Positions 32,851 to 40,695 are shown, numbered from the stretch's first letter. The stretch: DNA of 42,107 nucleotides from Streptomyces pilosus (GCF_014649835.1 NZ_BMTU01000023.1:1-42107), one strand, 5' to 3'. The notes: a model not told the origin generated them from the sequence alone. A program made the numbers and translations.

Positions 32851-33076
32851 GCAGCCGCAAGGAGCGTGACGGAGACTTCCGGCACTGGACCGGGCACGGA
32901 CCGATCAGGCCGTACCGGCCATGGCGACGGTATCCGTCCTCCCGGCCCGCCCCCCACCCCGTCGCCCCGCATCCCTCCTCCTGTGAGGGACCCCCGGCCC
33001 CTCGGGACGTCGTCGAGGCACATCCCACCGTGGAGACGACCGGGCACCCTCCCTCCCCCAGCAAGGAGTTCGCGTA

Positions 33077-34327
33077 GTGAAGCCGCCCCCCTCCCCAGCA
33101 CCAGCGACGTCGTCCACCCTCCTCCTGGTCGGCTCCGGCACCCACCTGCGCCAAGGGCACCTGCTGTCCCACCTGGCCGCCGCCGCCGGCGTGGTCCTCC
33201 TCGACACCGCGGCACCGACCTGGCAGAAACCCTGGATCCAGGGCGCGCAGGAGTACGACCCCCGGGAAACACCCTTCCCCGTGGAGCAGGCCCGCCGCCT
33301 CTGCCGGGACCACGACGTGCGAGCCGTCGTCTCCTACAGCGAGTCGGAGATCATCCTGGCGGCCGAACTCGCCGAGGCGCTCGGTCTGCCCGGCCTGCCC
33401 GTCGAGGCGGCGCGGCTCAGCAGGGACAAGCACCGGCAGCGCGAGCTGCTCAACCGTACGGGCGTCTCACCCACCGCCTCCGTCCTCGTGCACGACGTCC
33501 AGGAGGGGCTGCGGGCAGCCGCCGAGATCGGCTACCCCGTGGTCGTCAAGCCGCGAGGCCTGTCCGGGAGCCTCGGCGTCGGACGCGTCACCGGCCCGGC
33601 GGACTTCACCCGGTTCTTCGAACTGGCGTCGGGCGTCGACACGATGGGGCTGGCCAGCGACGGCTTCCTGGTCGAGGAGTACGTGACGGGAACCGAGTTC
33701 CTGGTCGACGTCTGGAGCAGCGGGGGAACGGCCGAGGTCGTCTACTCCGGCCGCAAGTACATGGCGAACGACCCGTACCCGATCGACACCGGGCACATCA
33801 TGGGGGAGGGCGCGCTGCCGGACGCGGAGTACGCCGCCGGCCTCGCCCTGGCCCGGGACGTCGTCCTGGCCGCGGGCATCGACCGTACGATCGCCAACCT
33901 GGACGTCGTGCTGACGCCCGACGGCCCCCGCGTCATGGAGATCAACGGACGCCCCGCCGGGGACCTGGCCTCCGTGATCGCCCACCTCGGCACCGGACTG
34001 AGCGTCGGCGGCCTGCTGGCGGACGCGGCCCTCGGGCGCCCGCTGCGCGCCGAACCCGTGCCGAACCGTGCCGCCGGCATCAAATTCCTCTACCCCGCCC
34101 GCCGACAGCGCTTCGAAGGACTGGCCGAGGCGCCGGAGCTGAGGGCTCAGCCATGGCTCCACGAGGTGGGTGAACTCCCCGAGCGGGGCTCCGTGGTGGA
34201 GCCCCCGCCCGACGACTACTTCGGCCGGGCCGGGTGGGTGATCGCGACGGGCACCCACGCCGACCAGGTCCACGAACGCCTCACCGAGGCCGAACGCGCC
34301 CTGACCGTCCAAGGGCCCTATGTGTGA
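33077..34327 (+). CDS. ATP-grasp carboxylate-amine ligase (probable cispentacin-nucleoside ligase)
   Basis: 416 residues, GTG start with AAGGAG 8 nt upstream. ATP-grasp features: GYPVVVKPRGLSGSLGVGRV (ATP-binding lysine and glycine loop), DGFLVEEYVTGTEFLVDVW, and NLDVVLTPDGPRVMEINGRPAGD (metal ligands D/E/N). Such ligases form an acyl phosphate from a carboxylate and attack it with an amine. The amipurimycin and miharamycin clusters are reported (from memory) to use ATP-grasp ligases (Amc18, Mhr20) to attach the pendant amino acid, and this gene heads the cispentacin operon, so it is the expected amide-forming enzyme. By the order of the later A-H naming it would be amcA, which I leave unassigned. 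Confidence 0.85.
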   Translation: MKPPPSPAPATSSTLLLVGSGTHLRQGHLLSHLAAAAGVVLLDTAAPTWQKPWIQGAQEYDPRETPFPVEQARRLCRDHDVRAVVSYSESEIILAAELAEALGLPGLPVEAARLSRDKHRQRELLNRTGVSPTASVLVHDVQEGLRAAAEIGYPVVVKPRGLSGSLGVGRVTGPADFTRFFELASGVDTMGLASDGFLVEEYVTGTEFLVDVWSSGGTAEVVYSGRKYMANDPYPIDTGHIMGEGALPDAEYAAGLALARDVVLAAGIDRTIANLDVVLTPDGPRVMEINGRPAGDLASVIAHLGTGLSVGGLLADAALGRPLRAEPVPNRAAGIKFLYPARRQRFEGLAEAPELRAQPWLHEVGELPERGSVVEPPPDDYFGRAGWVIATGTHADQVHERLTEAERALTVQGPYV

Positions 34328-34346
34328 CCGACGAAGGGAATGCACG

Positions 34347-34613
34347 ATGAACGAGACAGAGGCTGCCATCAGGTCGATCGTCGTGAACGACCTGTTCTGC
34401 GAGATCCCCGAGTCCGAGATCGGAGTCGACGACGGCCTGCGGGACGTACTCGCACTCGACTCGCTCGGCTTCCTCGAACTGCGCGTCGCCTGCGAGCAGA
34501 AGTTCGGCGTCGAGATCTCCGAGGCCGACTTCACCCCCGAGCACTTCGCCAGTATCCGGTCCGTCGCCGAACTGATCCACCGTCTGCGCCGGTCCCGGCT
34601 CGAGACGGCCTGA
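34347..34613 (+). CDS. amcB: Acyl carrier protein for cispentacin assembly (AmcB-like)
   Basis: 88 residues. The 4'-phosphopantetheine site is LALDSLGFLELRV (Ser 39). The start is the second ATG (34347), in frame with the domain and with GAAGGGA seven bases upstream. In the published cispentacin pathway (recalled) AmcB carries the growing acyl chain while the KS pair elongates and cyclises it; Cfa1 plays the equivalent part in coronatine. The gene symbol rests on this gene order and on the match of neighbours, not on a sequence search. Confidence 0.85.
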   Translation: MNETEAAIRSIVVNDLFCEIPESEIGVDDGLRDVLALDSLGFLELRVACEQKFGVEISEADFTPEHFASIRSVAELIHRLRRSRLETA

Positions 34614-34617
34614 GCCC

Positions 34618-36033
34618 ATGGCGTCCGCACAGTACCTCCCGCGAATCGAGCTGCCTGAGATGACTCACGAGAACCGCAGCGGAACGACCGAGTCCTGGTT
34701 CGACCGCACGATGCACATGGACCAGTACGGAGCGCGGCTGCCGTTCGGCAGCCTCGGCGCCAAGGGGCTGACCCACCGCTTCGTGGAACTGAGCGGTGCC
34801 GACCGGGGGCGGGAGCTGGACGTCCTCGACGCGAGCGGCGGCTACGCCAGCGCGTGTCTGGGAGCCGGCTCGCCGGTGGTGAGCGCGGCCCTCACCCGCG
34901 CCGTCGAGCAGGCGGGCTACGTCACCGACGAGATCCACTCGTGGGAACGTGCGCGACTCCTCGAATTCCTCTTCGGCGAGGACGGGTTGTGGGCCGAGCG
35001 GTTCCCCGCCGACGCGTACCACGTCGCCGGCCGCAACTCCGGGTCGGAGGGGATGGAGCTGGCGCTGCGGCTGGCGCTGGAGCACCGCTTCGACCACCGC
35101 CGCCTGCGGCCGGCGCAGGGGCGGGGGCAACGGGACATCGTCCTCGCCTTCGAAGGGGCGTGGCACGGCTGGACCGGTGGCGTGCTCCCCCTGCTGAACA
35201 AGAGGCACTACCGGGTGGGACTGCCCTCCGTGGCCGCCGAACCGTACGGCTTCACCGTCCAGCACATCCCGTTCGGACAGGTCGACGCGGCCCGCGACTT
35301 CTTCGCACGTCACGGCGACCGCGTCCTCGCGGTGGTGATCGAAGCCGTCCAGGGCGACGCCGGGATCATCGTGCCGCCCGCCGGCTATCTGCGCGAGGTC
35401 GCCCGGCTGTGCACCGACAGCGGGGCGCTCCTCGTGGCGGACGAGGTCCTCACCTTCGCCAAGACCGGCCAGTTCTTCGCCATGTCCGACGAGCAGGGGC
35501 CGATCCCGACCGACGTGACCGTGGTGGGCAAGAGCCTCGGCATGGGCGCGTTGTCCACGTCCATGGTCATCGCCCGCCGCGACCTGACCGTACGGGCCAC
35601 CGGCGCCATCTCCACCTCCGACCTCCGCCCCCTCACCTGCGCCGTGATCCGGGCGGGCCTCGAACACATCCAGGCCGAGGGGATGCTGGAGAAGTCGCGG
35701 GAGCTGGGCGAGCACCTGGCCAAGCGGCTGGACGAGGAACTCGTCACCGCCTACCCGGACTTGTACACGGAGAGCCGGGGGGCCGGCGTCATGCACGGTG
35801 TCGAACTGACACGACGCGCGGCCGACCGGCTGGGCGAGTTCCGCGAAACCATGATCCGCAGCGGTGTGTTCGTCGAGTTCATGGGCGGTGCGGGGCGGCG
35901 TTCGGGGAACCTCCGCTACGTCTTCCCGACCATGCGTGTCGCCCCGCCCCTCATCGCCACCACCGCGGACGCGGACGCGATCGTGGAGCGCCTCTCGGCC
36001 GGTTCCCGCCGCTTCCTCGAGACGCCCGCATGA
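34618..36033 (+). CDS. amcC: Class III PLP aminotransferase (GSAM-like), cispentacin amination
   Basis: 471 residues of the glutamate-1-semialdehyde aminomutase/omega-transaminase family. The key segments are GRNSGSEGMELALRLA, FEGAWHGWTGG, VVIEAVQGDAGIIVPP, LLVADEVLTF (Asp to PLP nitrogen) and VVGKSLGMGALS (Lys 305, Schiff base). Relatives in beta-amino-acid pathways aminate beta-keto acyl chains on carriers. Here it should convert the cyclopentanone carboxylate, free or ACP-bound, to the cis-2-amino acid. The name amcC is inferred from position between the ACP and thioesterase genes. Confidence 0.85.
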   Translation: MASAQYLPRIELPEMTHENRSGTTESWFDRTMHMDQYGARLPFGSLGAKGLTHRFVELSGADRGRELDVLDASGGYASACLGAGSPVVSAALTRAVEQAGYVTDEIHSWERARLLEFLFGEDGLWAERFPADAYHVAGRNSGSEGMELALRLALEHRFDHRRLRPAQGRGQRDIVLAFEGAWHGWTGGVLPLLNKRHYRVGLPSVAAEPYGFTVQHIPFGQVDAARDFFARHGDRVLAVVIEAVQGDAGIIVPPAGYLREVARLCTDSGALLVADEVLTFAKTGQFFAMSDEQGPIPTDVTVVGKSLGMGALSTSMVIARRDLTVRATGAISTSDLRPLTCAVIRAGLEHIQAEGMLEKSRELGEHLAKRLDEELVTAYPDLYTESRGAGVMHGVELTRRAADRLGEFRETMIRSGVFVEFMGGAGRRSGNLRYVFPTMRVAPPLIATTADADAIVERLSAGSRRFLETPA

Positions 36034-36497
36034 CCGCCGCGCACCCCGTACCGGCAGCACCCGTGCCCAGGGAGTGGACGGAGGTCCGCCGACGCGTGGA
36101 GCACGTCGACACCGACGCATCCGGCGTCGTCCACTTCTCCCGGTACGCCTCCTGGCTGGAGACCGCCGTACTGGAGAATCTGGACCGCCTCGGTGCCGGG
36201 CTCGGCGCCCTGGCCCGCGCCAACCTCGAACTGGCCGTCGTGGAACTGCGCATGCACTACCACGCACCCGTCCGCTTCCTGGACCGCGTCCGCGTCACGG
36301 CTCGTGTCGAACGGGTCGGGCCCGCGCGCGTGCAGGTCTCCGGGGAGATCTCCCGGGAGGACCCCGACGACGCGACGCGGTGCGCGACCGGCAGCCTGCT
36401 GCTCGGCGCGGTGGACCTCCGGACCGGAGCACCCTCCCTGCTCCCCGAAAACGTCAGGACCACACTGAAGGAGTGCAGTGTCCGTGCACAGCGTTGA
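36030..36497 (+). CDS. amcD: 4HBT-type hotdog thioesterase
   Basis: 155 residues of the 4-hydroxybenzoyl-CoA/YbgC thioesterase type. The signature is RVEHVDTDASGVVHFSRYASWLETAVLENL, with the catalytic Asp in the DASG segment, followed by the beta-strand LAVVELRMHYHAPVRFLDRVRVTARVERVG. It should release the finished or intermediate acyl group from the ACP. The start overlaps the aminotransferase stop (ATGA) and its end overlaps the dehydratase gene by 20 bp. The name amcD is inferred from gene order. Confidence 0.85.
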   Translation: MTAAHPVPAAPVPREWTEVRRRVEHVDTDASGVVHFSRYASWLETAVLENLDRLGAGLGALARANLELAVVELRMHYHAPVRFLDRVRVTARVERVGPARVQVSGEISREDPDDATRCATGSLLLGAVDLRTGAPSLLPENVRTTLKECSVRAQR

Positions 36498-36987
36498 TTC
36501 CGACCGGACGACAGAGCCGGCGACGAAGCGGACCATGGGCTTCACGGAGCTCAAGAGCTGGCTCCGCCACCGCCACCCGATGGTGTACCTGGACCGGATC
36601 CTCGACTACGAACCCGGCGTCCGGCTCCGGAGCACCCTGTCCGTCTCCGGCACCATGGACGTGATCGCGGGGCACTTCCCGGAGCGCGCCGTGTACCCCG
36701 CCAGCCATCTGACCCAGGCGTTCGCCCAGTCGGGCATCATCCTCTACCAGCTCAGCACCTCCCGCCTCCGCGACGACGAGATCACCCTGATCGGCTCGGT
36801 GCGGGCGCGCTTCACCCGCGTCGTGGTCCCGGGCGACCGCGTGGTCTTCGAGGTGCGGAGCGATCGCCTCCAGGGCAACACGTTCAGCTTCTCCTGCAAG
36901 GCGACCGTGGACGAGCGCCCCGTCGCGGCGTTCAAGGGCACGCTGGTGCGGTCCAGGATCGCGGACCTGGGGGAGCAGCTGTGGTGA
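36478..36987 (+). CDS. amcE: FabZ-like hotdog dehydratase with altered catalytic residue
   Basis: 169 residues (GTG 36478; a GTG at 36484 is also possible). The FabZ fold is evident: HRHPMVYLDRILDYEPG, then VIAGHFPERAVYPASHLTQAFAQSG. The catalytic His is kept (His 66 in GHFPE). FabZ has its catalytic Glu 14 residues later; that position here is Gln 80 (LTQAFAQ). So dehydration must use a different acid, be assisted by the substrate, or not be the reaction. In the cispentacin model it would remove water from the hydroxycyclopentanone formed by aldol cyclisation, as Cfa2 is thought to do for coronatine. The name amcE is inferred from gene order. Confidence 0.82.
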   Translation: MSVHSVDSDRTTEPATKRTMGFTELKSWLRHRHPMVYLDRILDYEPGVRLRSTLSVSGTMDVIAGHFPERAVYPASHLTQAFAQSGIILYQLSTSRLRDDEITLIGSVRARFTRVVVPGDRVVFEVRSDRLQGNTFSFSCKATVDERPVAAFKGTLVRSRIADLGEQLW

Positions 36988-38216
36988 CGCCCGGCCCGCG
37001 TCCGCGACCGGCGCCGGCTCCCGCCCCGGCAGGGGAGGACGCGGACGTGTGGGTCACGGGCATGGGATGGACGACGGCGCTCGGAAGCGGCCTGGACGAA
37101 GTCTGGAACGCCCTGCTCGACGGCCGCACCGGTGTCGACGCGGTGCCCTCCGAGCACCGGTTGCGCAACAGCGCCGCCGCGGTCGTCCACGACCCTCCGC
37201 TGTCCGTGCCCCCCGCCGAGCGCCAGCACCTCCTCACCCGCGACACCCTGGCCGCCGCGGTGCGCGACGCCGGACTCGATCCCACCGACGCGCGCCTCCT
37301 GCCCGTGCTGGGCACCAGTTACGGGCCGCACCTGGACACCGTGGACGTACCGGCCCTCGACCGCTGGGCCACTGACGCCGCACGGGCACTCGGCACCGCC
37401 AGGGCCCCGCTCGCGGTCACGACCGCCTGCTCATCCGGCTCCGACAGCATCCTGGTCGGCGCGGAGCTGATCCGCAGCGGCGCGGAGGACCTCTGCGTCT
37501 GCGGGGGAGCGGACGTCCTCACCCCCGCCAAGAGACTCGGGCACTCGGCGCTCGGGACCATGTCGCCCACCGCGCTCCGCGCCTTCGACGCCGACAACGA
37601 CGGCACGATCCTGGGGGAGGGTGCCGCGTTCCTCGTCCTGGAGTCCGGCCGGTCGGCCCGCGCGCGCGGGGCCCGTGCACACGGCTTCCTCGTCGGCACC
37701 GGCTCGGCCAACGACGCGGAGAGCCCCGCGGCTCCCGACGCGAGCGGTGACAGCGTCGTACGGGCCGTCAGCAAGGCACTGCGCGGCGCCGCGCGCGGTC
37801 CGGCGGACGTGAGCGTGGTCAACGCTCACGGCTCCGGCACCCCGGCGAACGACACTGTCGAATCCGTCAGTTACACCAGACTCTTCCGGACGGGCACGGG
37901 CACGGGCACGGGGACAGGGACAGGGAAGGGGACGGGGAGGGGCTGCCGGGCGTCGGACGGCCCCACGGTGTTCGCCACGAAGGGGGCGTTCGGCCACACC
38001 CTCGGCGCGACCGGTGCGATCGAGGCCGTCACCGTGCTCCTGGCCCTCCGCGACGGCACGGTGCCTCCGGTCCACGGCCTGCGCACGCTCCGTCCCGACT
38101 TCCCCCTGCCGGTGCCGAAGAGCCGCCCCGCCGCGTTCACCGGCCGGCTCGGGCTGAGCGTGACGCTCGGCTTCGGCGGCTTCAACACCTGTCTGGCCTT
38201 CGAGGGAACACCATGA
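36981..38216 (+). CDS. amcF: Ketosynthase, type II PKS-like (AmcF-like)
   Basis: 411 residues, FabF fold. The triad is intact: Cys 150 in TTACSSGSD, His in VNAHGSGTPAND and His in TKGAFGHTLGATG; the C-terminal LGFGGFNTCLAF is typical. From the published work as I recall it, AmcF with AmcG performs one C2 elongation and then cyclises the chain to a five-membered ring on the ACP. Around residues 304-320 is a Gly-Thr repeat (TGTGTGTGTG...) encoded by a hexanucleotide tandem repeat, in the loop between the two catalytic His residues. The stop overlaps the next start (ATGA). Confidence 0.9.
   Translation: MVTPGPRPRPAPAPAPAGEDADVWVTGMGWTTALGSGLDEVWNALLDGRTGVDAVPSEHRLRNSAAAVVHDPPLSVPPAERQHLLTRDTLAAAVRDAGLDPTDARLLPVLGTSYGPHLDTVDVPALDRWATDAARALGTARAPLAVTTACSSGSDSILVGAELIRSGAEDLCVCGGADVLTPAKRLGHSALGTMSPTALRAFDADNDGTILGEGAAFLVLESGRSARARGARAHGFLVGTGSANDAESPAAPDASGDSVVRAVSKALRGAARGPADVSVVNAHGSGTPANDTVESVSYTRLFRTGTGTGTGTGTGKGTGRGCRASDGPTVFATKGAFGHTLGATGAIEAVTVLLALRDGTVPPVHGLRTLRPDFPLPVPKSRPAAFTGRLGLSVTLGFGGFNTCLAFEGTP
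37891..37942. repeat. Hexanucleotide tandem repeat inside the ketosynthase gene
   Basis: Three GGGCAC units followed by degenerate GGGACA and GGGGAC/GGGGAG units, 52 bp in frame, encoding alternating Gly-Thr then Lys/Arg. A run of this kind can change length by slippage in steps of two residues without breaking the frame. Confidence 0.75.
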
Positions 38217-38806
38217 ACACCTTCCCGGCCTCCGAGCCGTACGTCATCTGCCCGCCGGACACGGCGGACGTCGCCGTGGTGGGCCACGGGGACGCCTACC
38301 GCGAGGAGCTGACGGCTGTGCGCAGCCGCGTCCCGTCCCTCTATGCCGACCCGCTGGCCTGGCTGGTGGCGGACGCGGTCGAGCCCGCGCTCGCGGAGTG
38401 CGCCGCCGACGTCCGGGCCGCCCGCGAGGACGTCGCCGTCATCCTGGTGAGCGCGCACTGCACGCTGCACACCATGGACGCGGTGGCTCGTTCGCTTCCC
38501 GCCCCGCGCGTGTCCCCGCTGCGTTTCGCCGGCGCGAACCCCGGCAGCGCGGGCAGTCTGCTCTGCCTGCTGCACGGCTTCAGGGGCTCGTCCCTGACGT
38601 TCTCCATGACGCCCGAGGACGGTCTGCCCGCCGCGCGCACGGTCGCCCGTTCCTGGCTGCGCTCCGGCTCCGCCTCCTACGTGGTGCTCTGCGCCCACCA
38701 GAGGCACGGGGAGAAGGGGCACTCGGTGCGCTGTGCCGTGCTGGCCCCCGCCGTCGGCGACACGCGCGCCGGGGACGCGGACCGCGTCGCGGCCGGCCGG
38801 AGGTGA
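38213..38806 (+). CDS. amcG: Half-size ketosynthase-like partner without active-site Cys (AmcG-like, chain-length-factor analogue)
   Basis: 197 residues, about half a ketosynthase. It aligns by eye with the N-terminal thiolase half (ADVAVVGHGDAYREEL, then VAVILVSAHCTLHTMDAV). The nucleophile elbow reads RFAGANPGSAGSLLCLLHGF, where an active KS has a Cys, and no His motifs are present. It is thus catalytically dead by itself and should serve as the partner of the preceding ketosynthase. A short protein of similar position (Cfa4) exists in the coronafacic acid operon, as I remember. The gene symbol follows the recalled AmcF-AmcG heterodimer. Confidence 0.8.
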   Translation: MNTFPASEPYVICPPDTADVAVVGHGDAYREELTAVRSRVPSLYADPLAWLVADAVEPALAECAADVRAAREDVAVILVSAHCTLHTMDAVARSLPAPRVSPLRFAGANPGSAGSLLCLLHGFRGSSLTFSMTPEDGLPAARTVARSWLRSGSASYVVLCAHQRHGEKGHSVRCAVLAPAVGDTRAGDADRVAAGRR

Positions 38807-38811
38807 GTACC

Positions 38812-40194
38812 GTGAAAGCAGCTCTCCTCCCGGACGCGGACGCGATCGAAGCGTTCCTCGACAGCACGGTGGACGTGCACGGGCACGGCCCGCTCCGGCC
38901 CCTGGCCGCCGCGCTCGACGACCTCGCGGGTACGCCCCTGGTCGAGGGGGAGCCCGTCCTGCTCGCCATGCCCAACGGCACATCCCTCCTGACGGCCTTC
39001 TTCGCGGTGCTCCTCCACGGCGGTGTGCCCGTCCCGCTGGCGCCGGCGTCGAGTTCCACCCGCATCACCGAAGTGGCCCGCCGACTCGGCGCGAGCGCCC
39101 TGATCACGCCGAGGGCCGACGCACGGCGCTACGGAGCACCGTCCCCGCTCCCGTTCGGGGACGCCGACCTGCTGCTCCTGCCGTGGAGCGAACGACGGCG
39201 CCACGCGCGCGGCGACATCATCCTGATGACCTCGGGTACCTCCGGCATCGCCAGCGGGTGCCTGCACTCCTTCGACTCGCTGCTGGAGAACGCGCTGCGG
39301 CACGCCGATGCCGTCGGCCAGCGGGAGTCCGACACGGTGCTGGTCAACCTTCCGCTGCACTACTCGTACGCCCTCGTGGCGCAGGCCCTCGCCGCGCTGG
39401 TCCGCGGCTCACGCCTCGTCGTCACAGGGCCGCCGTTCACCCCGGGAACCTACGCCGAGGCGCTGCGCACCCATCGGGTCACCCTCTCGTCCCTGACACC
39501 GGCCGCGGTCGCGCGGTTCCTCGAACACGACCCCACCCTGCCGGGCACACTGCGCACCCTGACCGTCGGCGGGGACCGGCTGCCCCCGGACCACGTGCAG
39601 CGGCTGCTGGCCTGCAGGACCGGGCTCGAGCTCTACCTCACGTACGGCCTCACCGAGGCCGGCCCCCGGGTCACCACCCTGGCGGCCCACCGCGAGCCAC
39701 GCCACCGGTATGCGTCCAGCGGCCTCCCGCTGGACGGGGTCCGTACCCGGCTGCGGCCGTCCGGCCTCGGCGACGGCTCCCAGGAACTCCTGGTGGAGTC
39801 CAGTACGGTGCTCCGCCGCAGGGTGCCCGACGACCGGACCAGCCCGCTGGTCGCGCCGCAGACCATCGCCACCGGAGACCTCTTCACCATCGACGAGGAC
39901 GGATACCACTACATGCGGGGCAGGCTCTCCGACTCCGTCGTCGTCGAGGGCGAGAAGGTCTGGCTCCCCTCGGTCCGCGCCGCCGCCGAGGCCATCCCGG
40001 GCGTGCGCCGGTCCACGAGCCGGGTGTACGCGCAGGACGGCGAGCACCGCTACGACCTCGACGTGTACGTGGATCACCCGAGTCCGGGGCTGGCCGCGGA
40101 CGTCAAGCGAACCCTCCACCGCCTGCTGCTCCGCCACGAACGGCCGCACCGCCTCACCGTACGGCAGGCGCGGTCCATCGACTGGTACAAGTGA
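38812..40194 (+). CDS. amcH: ANL-superfamily acyl-AMP ligase (loads the ACP in cispentacin biosynthesis)
   Basis: 460 residues from the GTG at 38812, which has a perfect GGAGG 8 nt upstream; a GTG at 38803 overlapping the previous stop is an alternative. The P-loop is LMTSGTSGIASGC. Other ANL motifs are YLTYGLTEAGPRV (A5), ATGDLFTIDEDGYHYMRGRLSDSVVVEGEKVWL (A7-A8), and a terminal Lys in RSIDWYK (A10). It should activate a C4 acid (a succinate or succinic semialdehyde type starter; C4 + C2 gives the six carbons of cispentacin) and place it on the ACP, as Cfa5 does for coronafacic acid. It is the last gene of the operon, followed by a terminator. The name amcH is inferred from gene order. Confidence 0.87.
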   Translation: MKAALLPDADAIEAFLDSTVDVHGHGPLRPLAAALDDLAGTPLVEGEPVLLAMPNGTSLLTAFFAVLLHGGVPVPLAPASSSTRITEVARRLGASALITPRADARRYGAPSPLPFGDADLLLLPWSERRRHARGDIILMTSGTSGIASGCLHSFDSLLENALRHADAVGQRESDTVLVNLPLHYSYALVAQALAALVRGSRLVVTGPPFTPGTYAEALRTHRVTLSSLTPAAVARFLEHDPTLPGTLRTLTVGGDRLPPDHVQRLLACRTGLELYLTYGLTEAGPRVTTLAAHREPRHRYASSGLPLDGVRTRLRPSGLGDGSQELLVESSTVLRRRVPDDRTSPLVAPQTIATGDLFTIDEDGYHYMRGRLSDSVVVEGEKVWLPSVRAAAEAIPGVRRSTSRVYAQDGEHRYDLDVYVDHPSPGLAADVKRTLHRLLLRHERPHRLTVRQARSIDWYK

Positions 40195-40202
40195 CCGCCT
40201 CC

Positions 40203-40243
40203 GGCGGCCGTTCGGTCCCGAACCATGGGCCCGAACGGCCGCC
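40203..40243 (+). terminator. Hairpin terminator ending the cispentacin operon (13-bp perfect stem)
   Basis: GGCGGCCGTTCGG, a 15-nt loop, then CCGAACGGCCGCC. It begins 8 bp after the stop codon of the AMP ligase and marks the probable right edge of the biosynthetic cluster. Confidence 0.8.
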
Positions 40244-40381
40244 CCCGCGCGGGCGACGGTCCGAGCGAGACGGGGAATGACCGTGTGGACCGCGGTACAT
40301 CCTGCCAACGTCTGCGACATGGAGCGCGCTGCCATGACGACGACGCCTTAGAGTGTCCCGGCGCGCTGACAGACGACCCGA

Positions 40382-40603
40382 GAGGCCCGCCTGGTTCCCT
40401 GCCAAGCCGTCATCGGCGCCAAGGAAGCGGCTGACGACCTCGTCGCACTGCGCCTGCGTGACGGACGCCGACTCGGCCCGCGGCCGGTCAGTGACGCACT
40501 CACCCACATCAACACTCTCATCAGGGCCCACAGCACCGACCGGTGGGCCGCGGTGACGGTGCCGTGGAAAACTGAGGCCGGCTTGTCTTCTGAATCCGGT
40601 TGA
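40382..40603 (+). pseudogene. Threonyl-tRNA synthetase C-terminal (anticodon-binding domain) remnant
   Basis: A frame ending at TGA 40601-40603 reads REARLVPCQAVIGAKEAADDL, then VALRLRDGRRLG, then PVSDALTHINTLIRAHSTD. This is the last part of the HGTP anticodon-binding domain of threonyl-tRNA synthetases or close relatives (typically VPYQ-ViG-EAA...VavRlRdG). The catalytic part is absent and upstream the frame is closed by TGA at 40367-40369. It is a dead fragment, perhaps of a duplicated synthetase. Confidence 0.6.
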
Positions 40604-40695
40604 AGGTCCGCTCGATGTCGTTGCGGCGCCGGTAGCGGCGATCTCGGCGGGTGTTGTATGCCCGGTGTCGCTCGACACGACGCGCAGGCGCCGCC
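40575..40695 (-). mobile_element. IS5-type transposase remnant (C-terminal fragment)
   Basis: The minus strand reads RHRAYNTRRDRRYRRRNDIERTFNRIQ. The segment RRRNDIERTFNRIK is diagnostic of the C-terminal end of IS4/IS5-family transposases in Streptomyces. Upstream catalytic parts and terminal inverted repeats are missing. Confidence 0.65.

Larger units (their letters stand above)
32358..33076. other. Divergent regulatory region between the SARP and cispentacin operons
   Basis: 719 bp without a convincing gene: the longer open frames translate to Arg/Pro-rich sequence with no domain or good ribosome binding site. It contains at least four heptamer copies of CTTGTCC, in two oppositely oriented pairs, and the AAGGAG ribosome binding site of the ATP-grasp gene at 33063-33068. 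It probably holds promoters for both flanking units and a long leader for the plus-strand operon. Confidence 0.6.

Noticed and set aside
33077..34173. Alternative long open frame overlapping the ATP-grasp gene
   Set aside because: Its translation is Arg/Gly-rich; the GTG 33077 frame has clear ATP-grasp motifs and a ribosome binding site.
36478..40194. Aryl-polyene or polyene type II PKS cluster
   Set aside because: Hotdog dehydratase, KS, partner and AMP ligase resemble that class, but there is no ketoreductase in the operon, the partner is half-size, and an aminotransferase and ATP-grasp ligase are included. The coronafacic/cispentacin type fits better.
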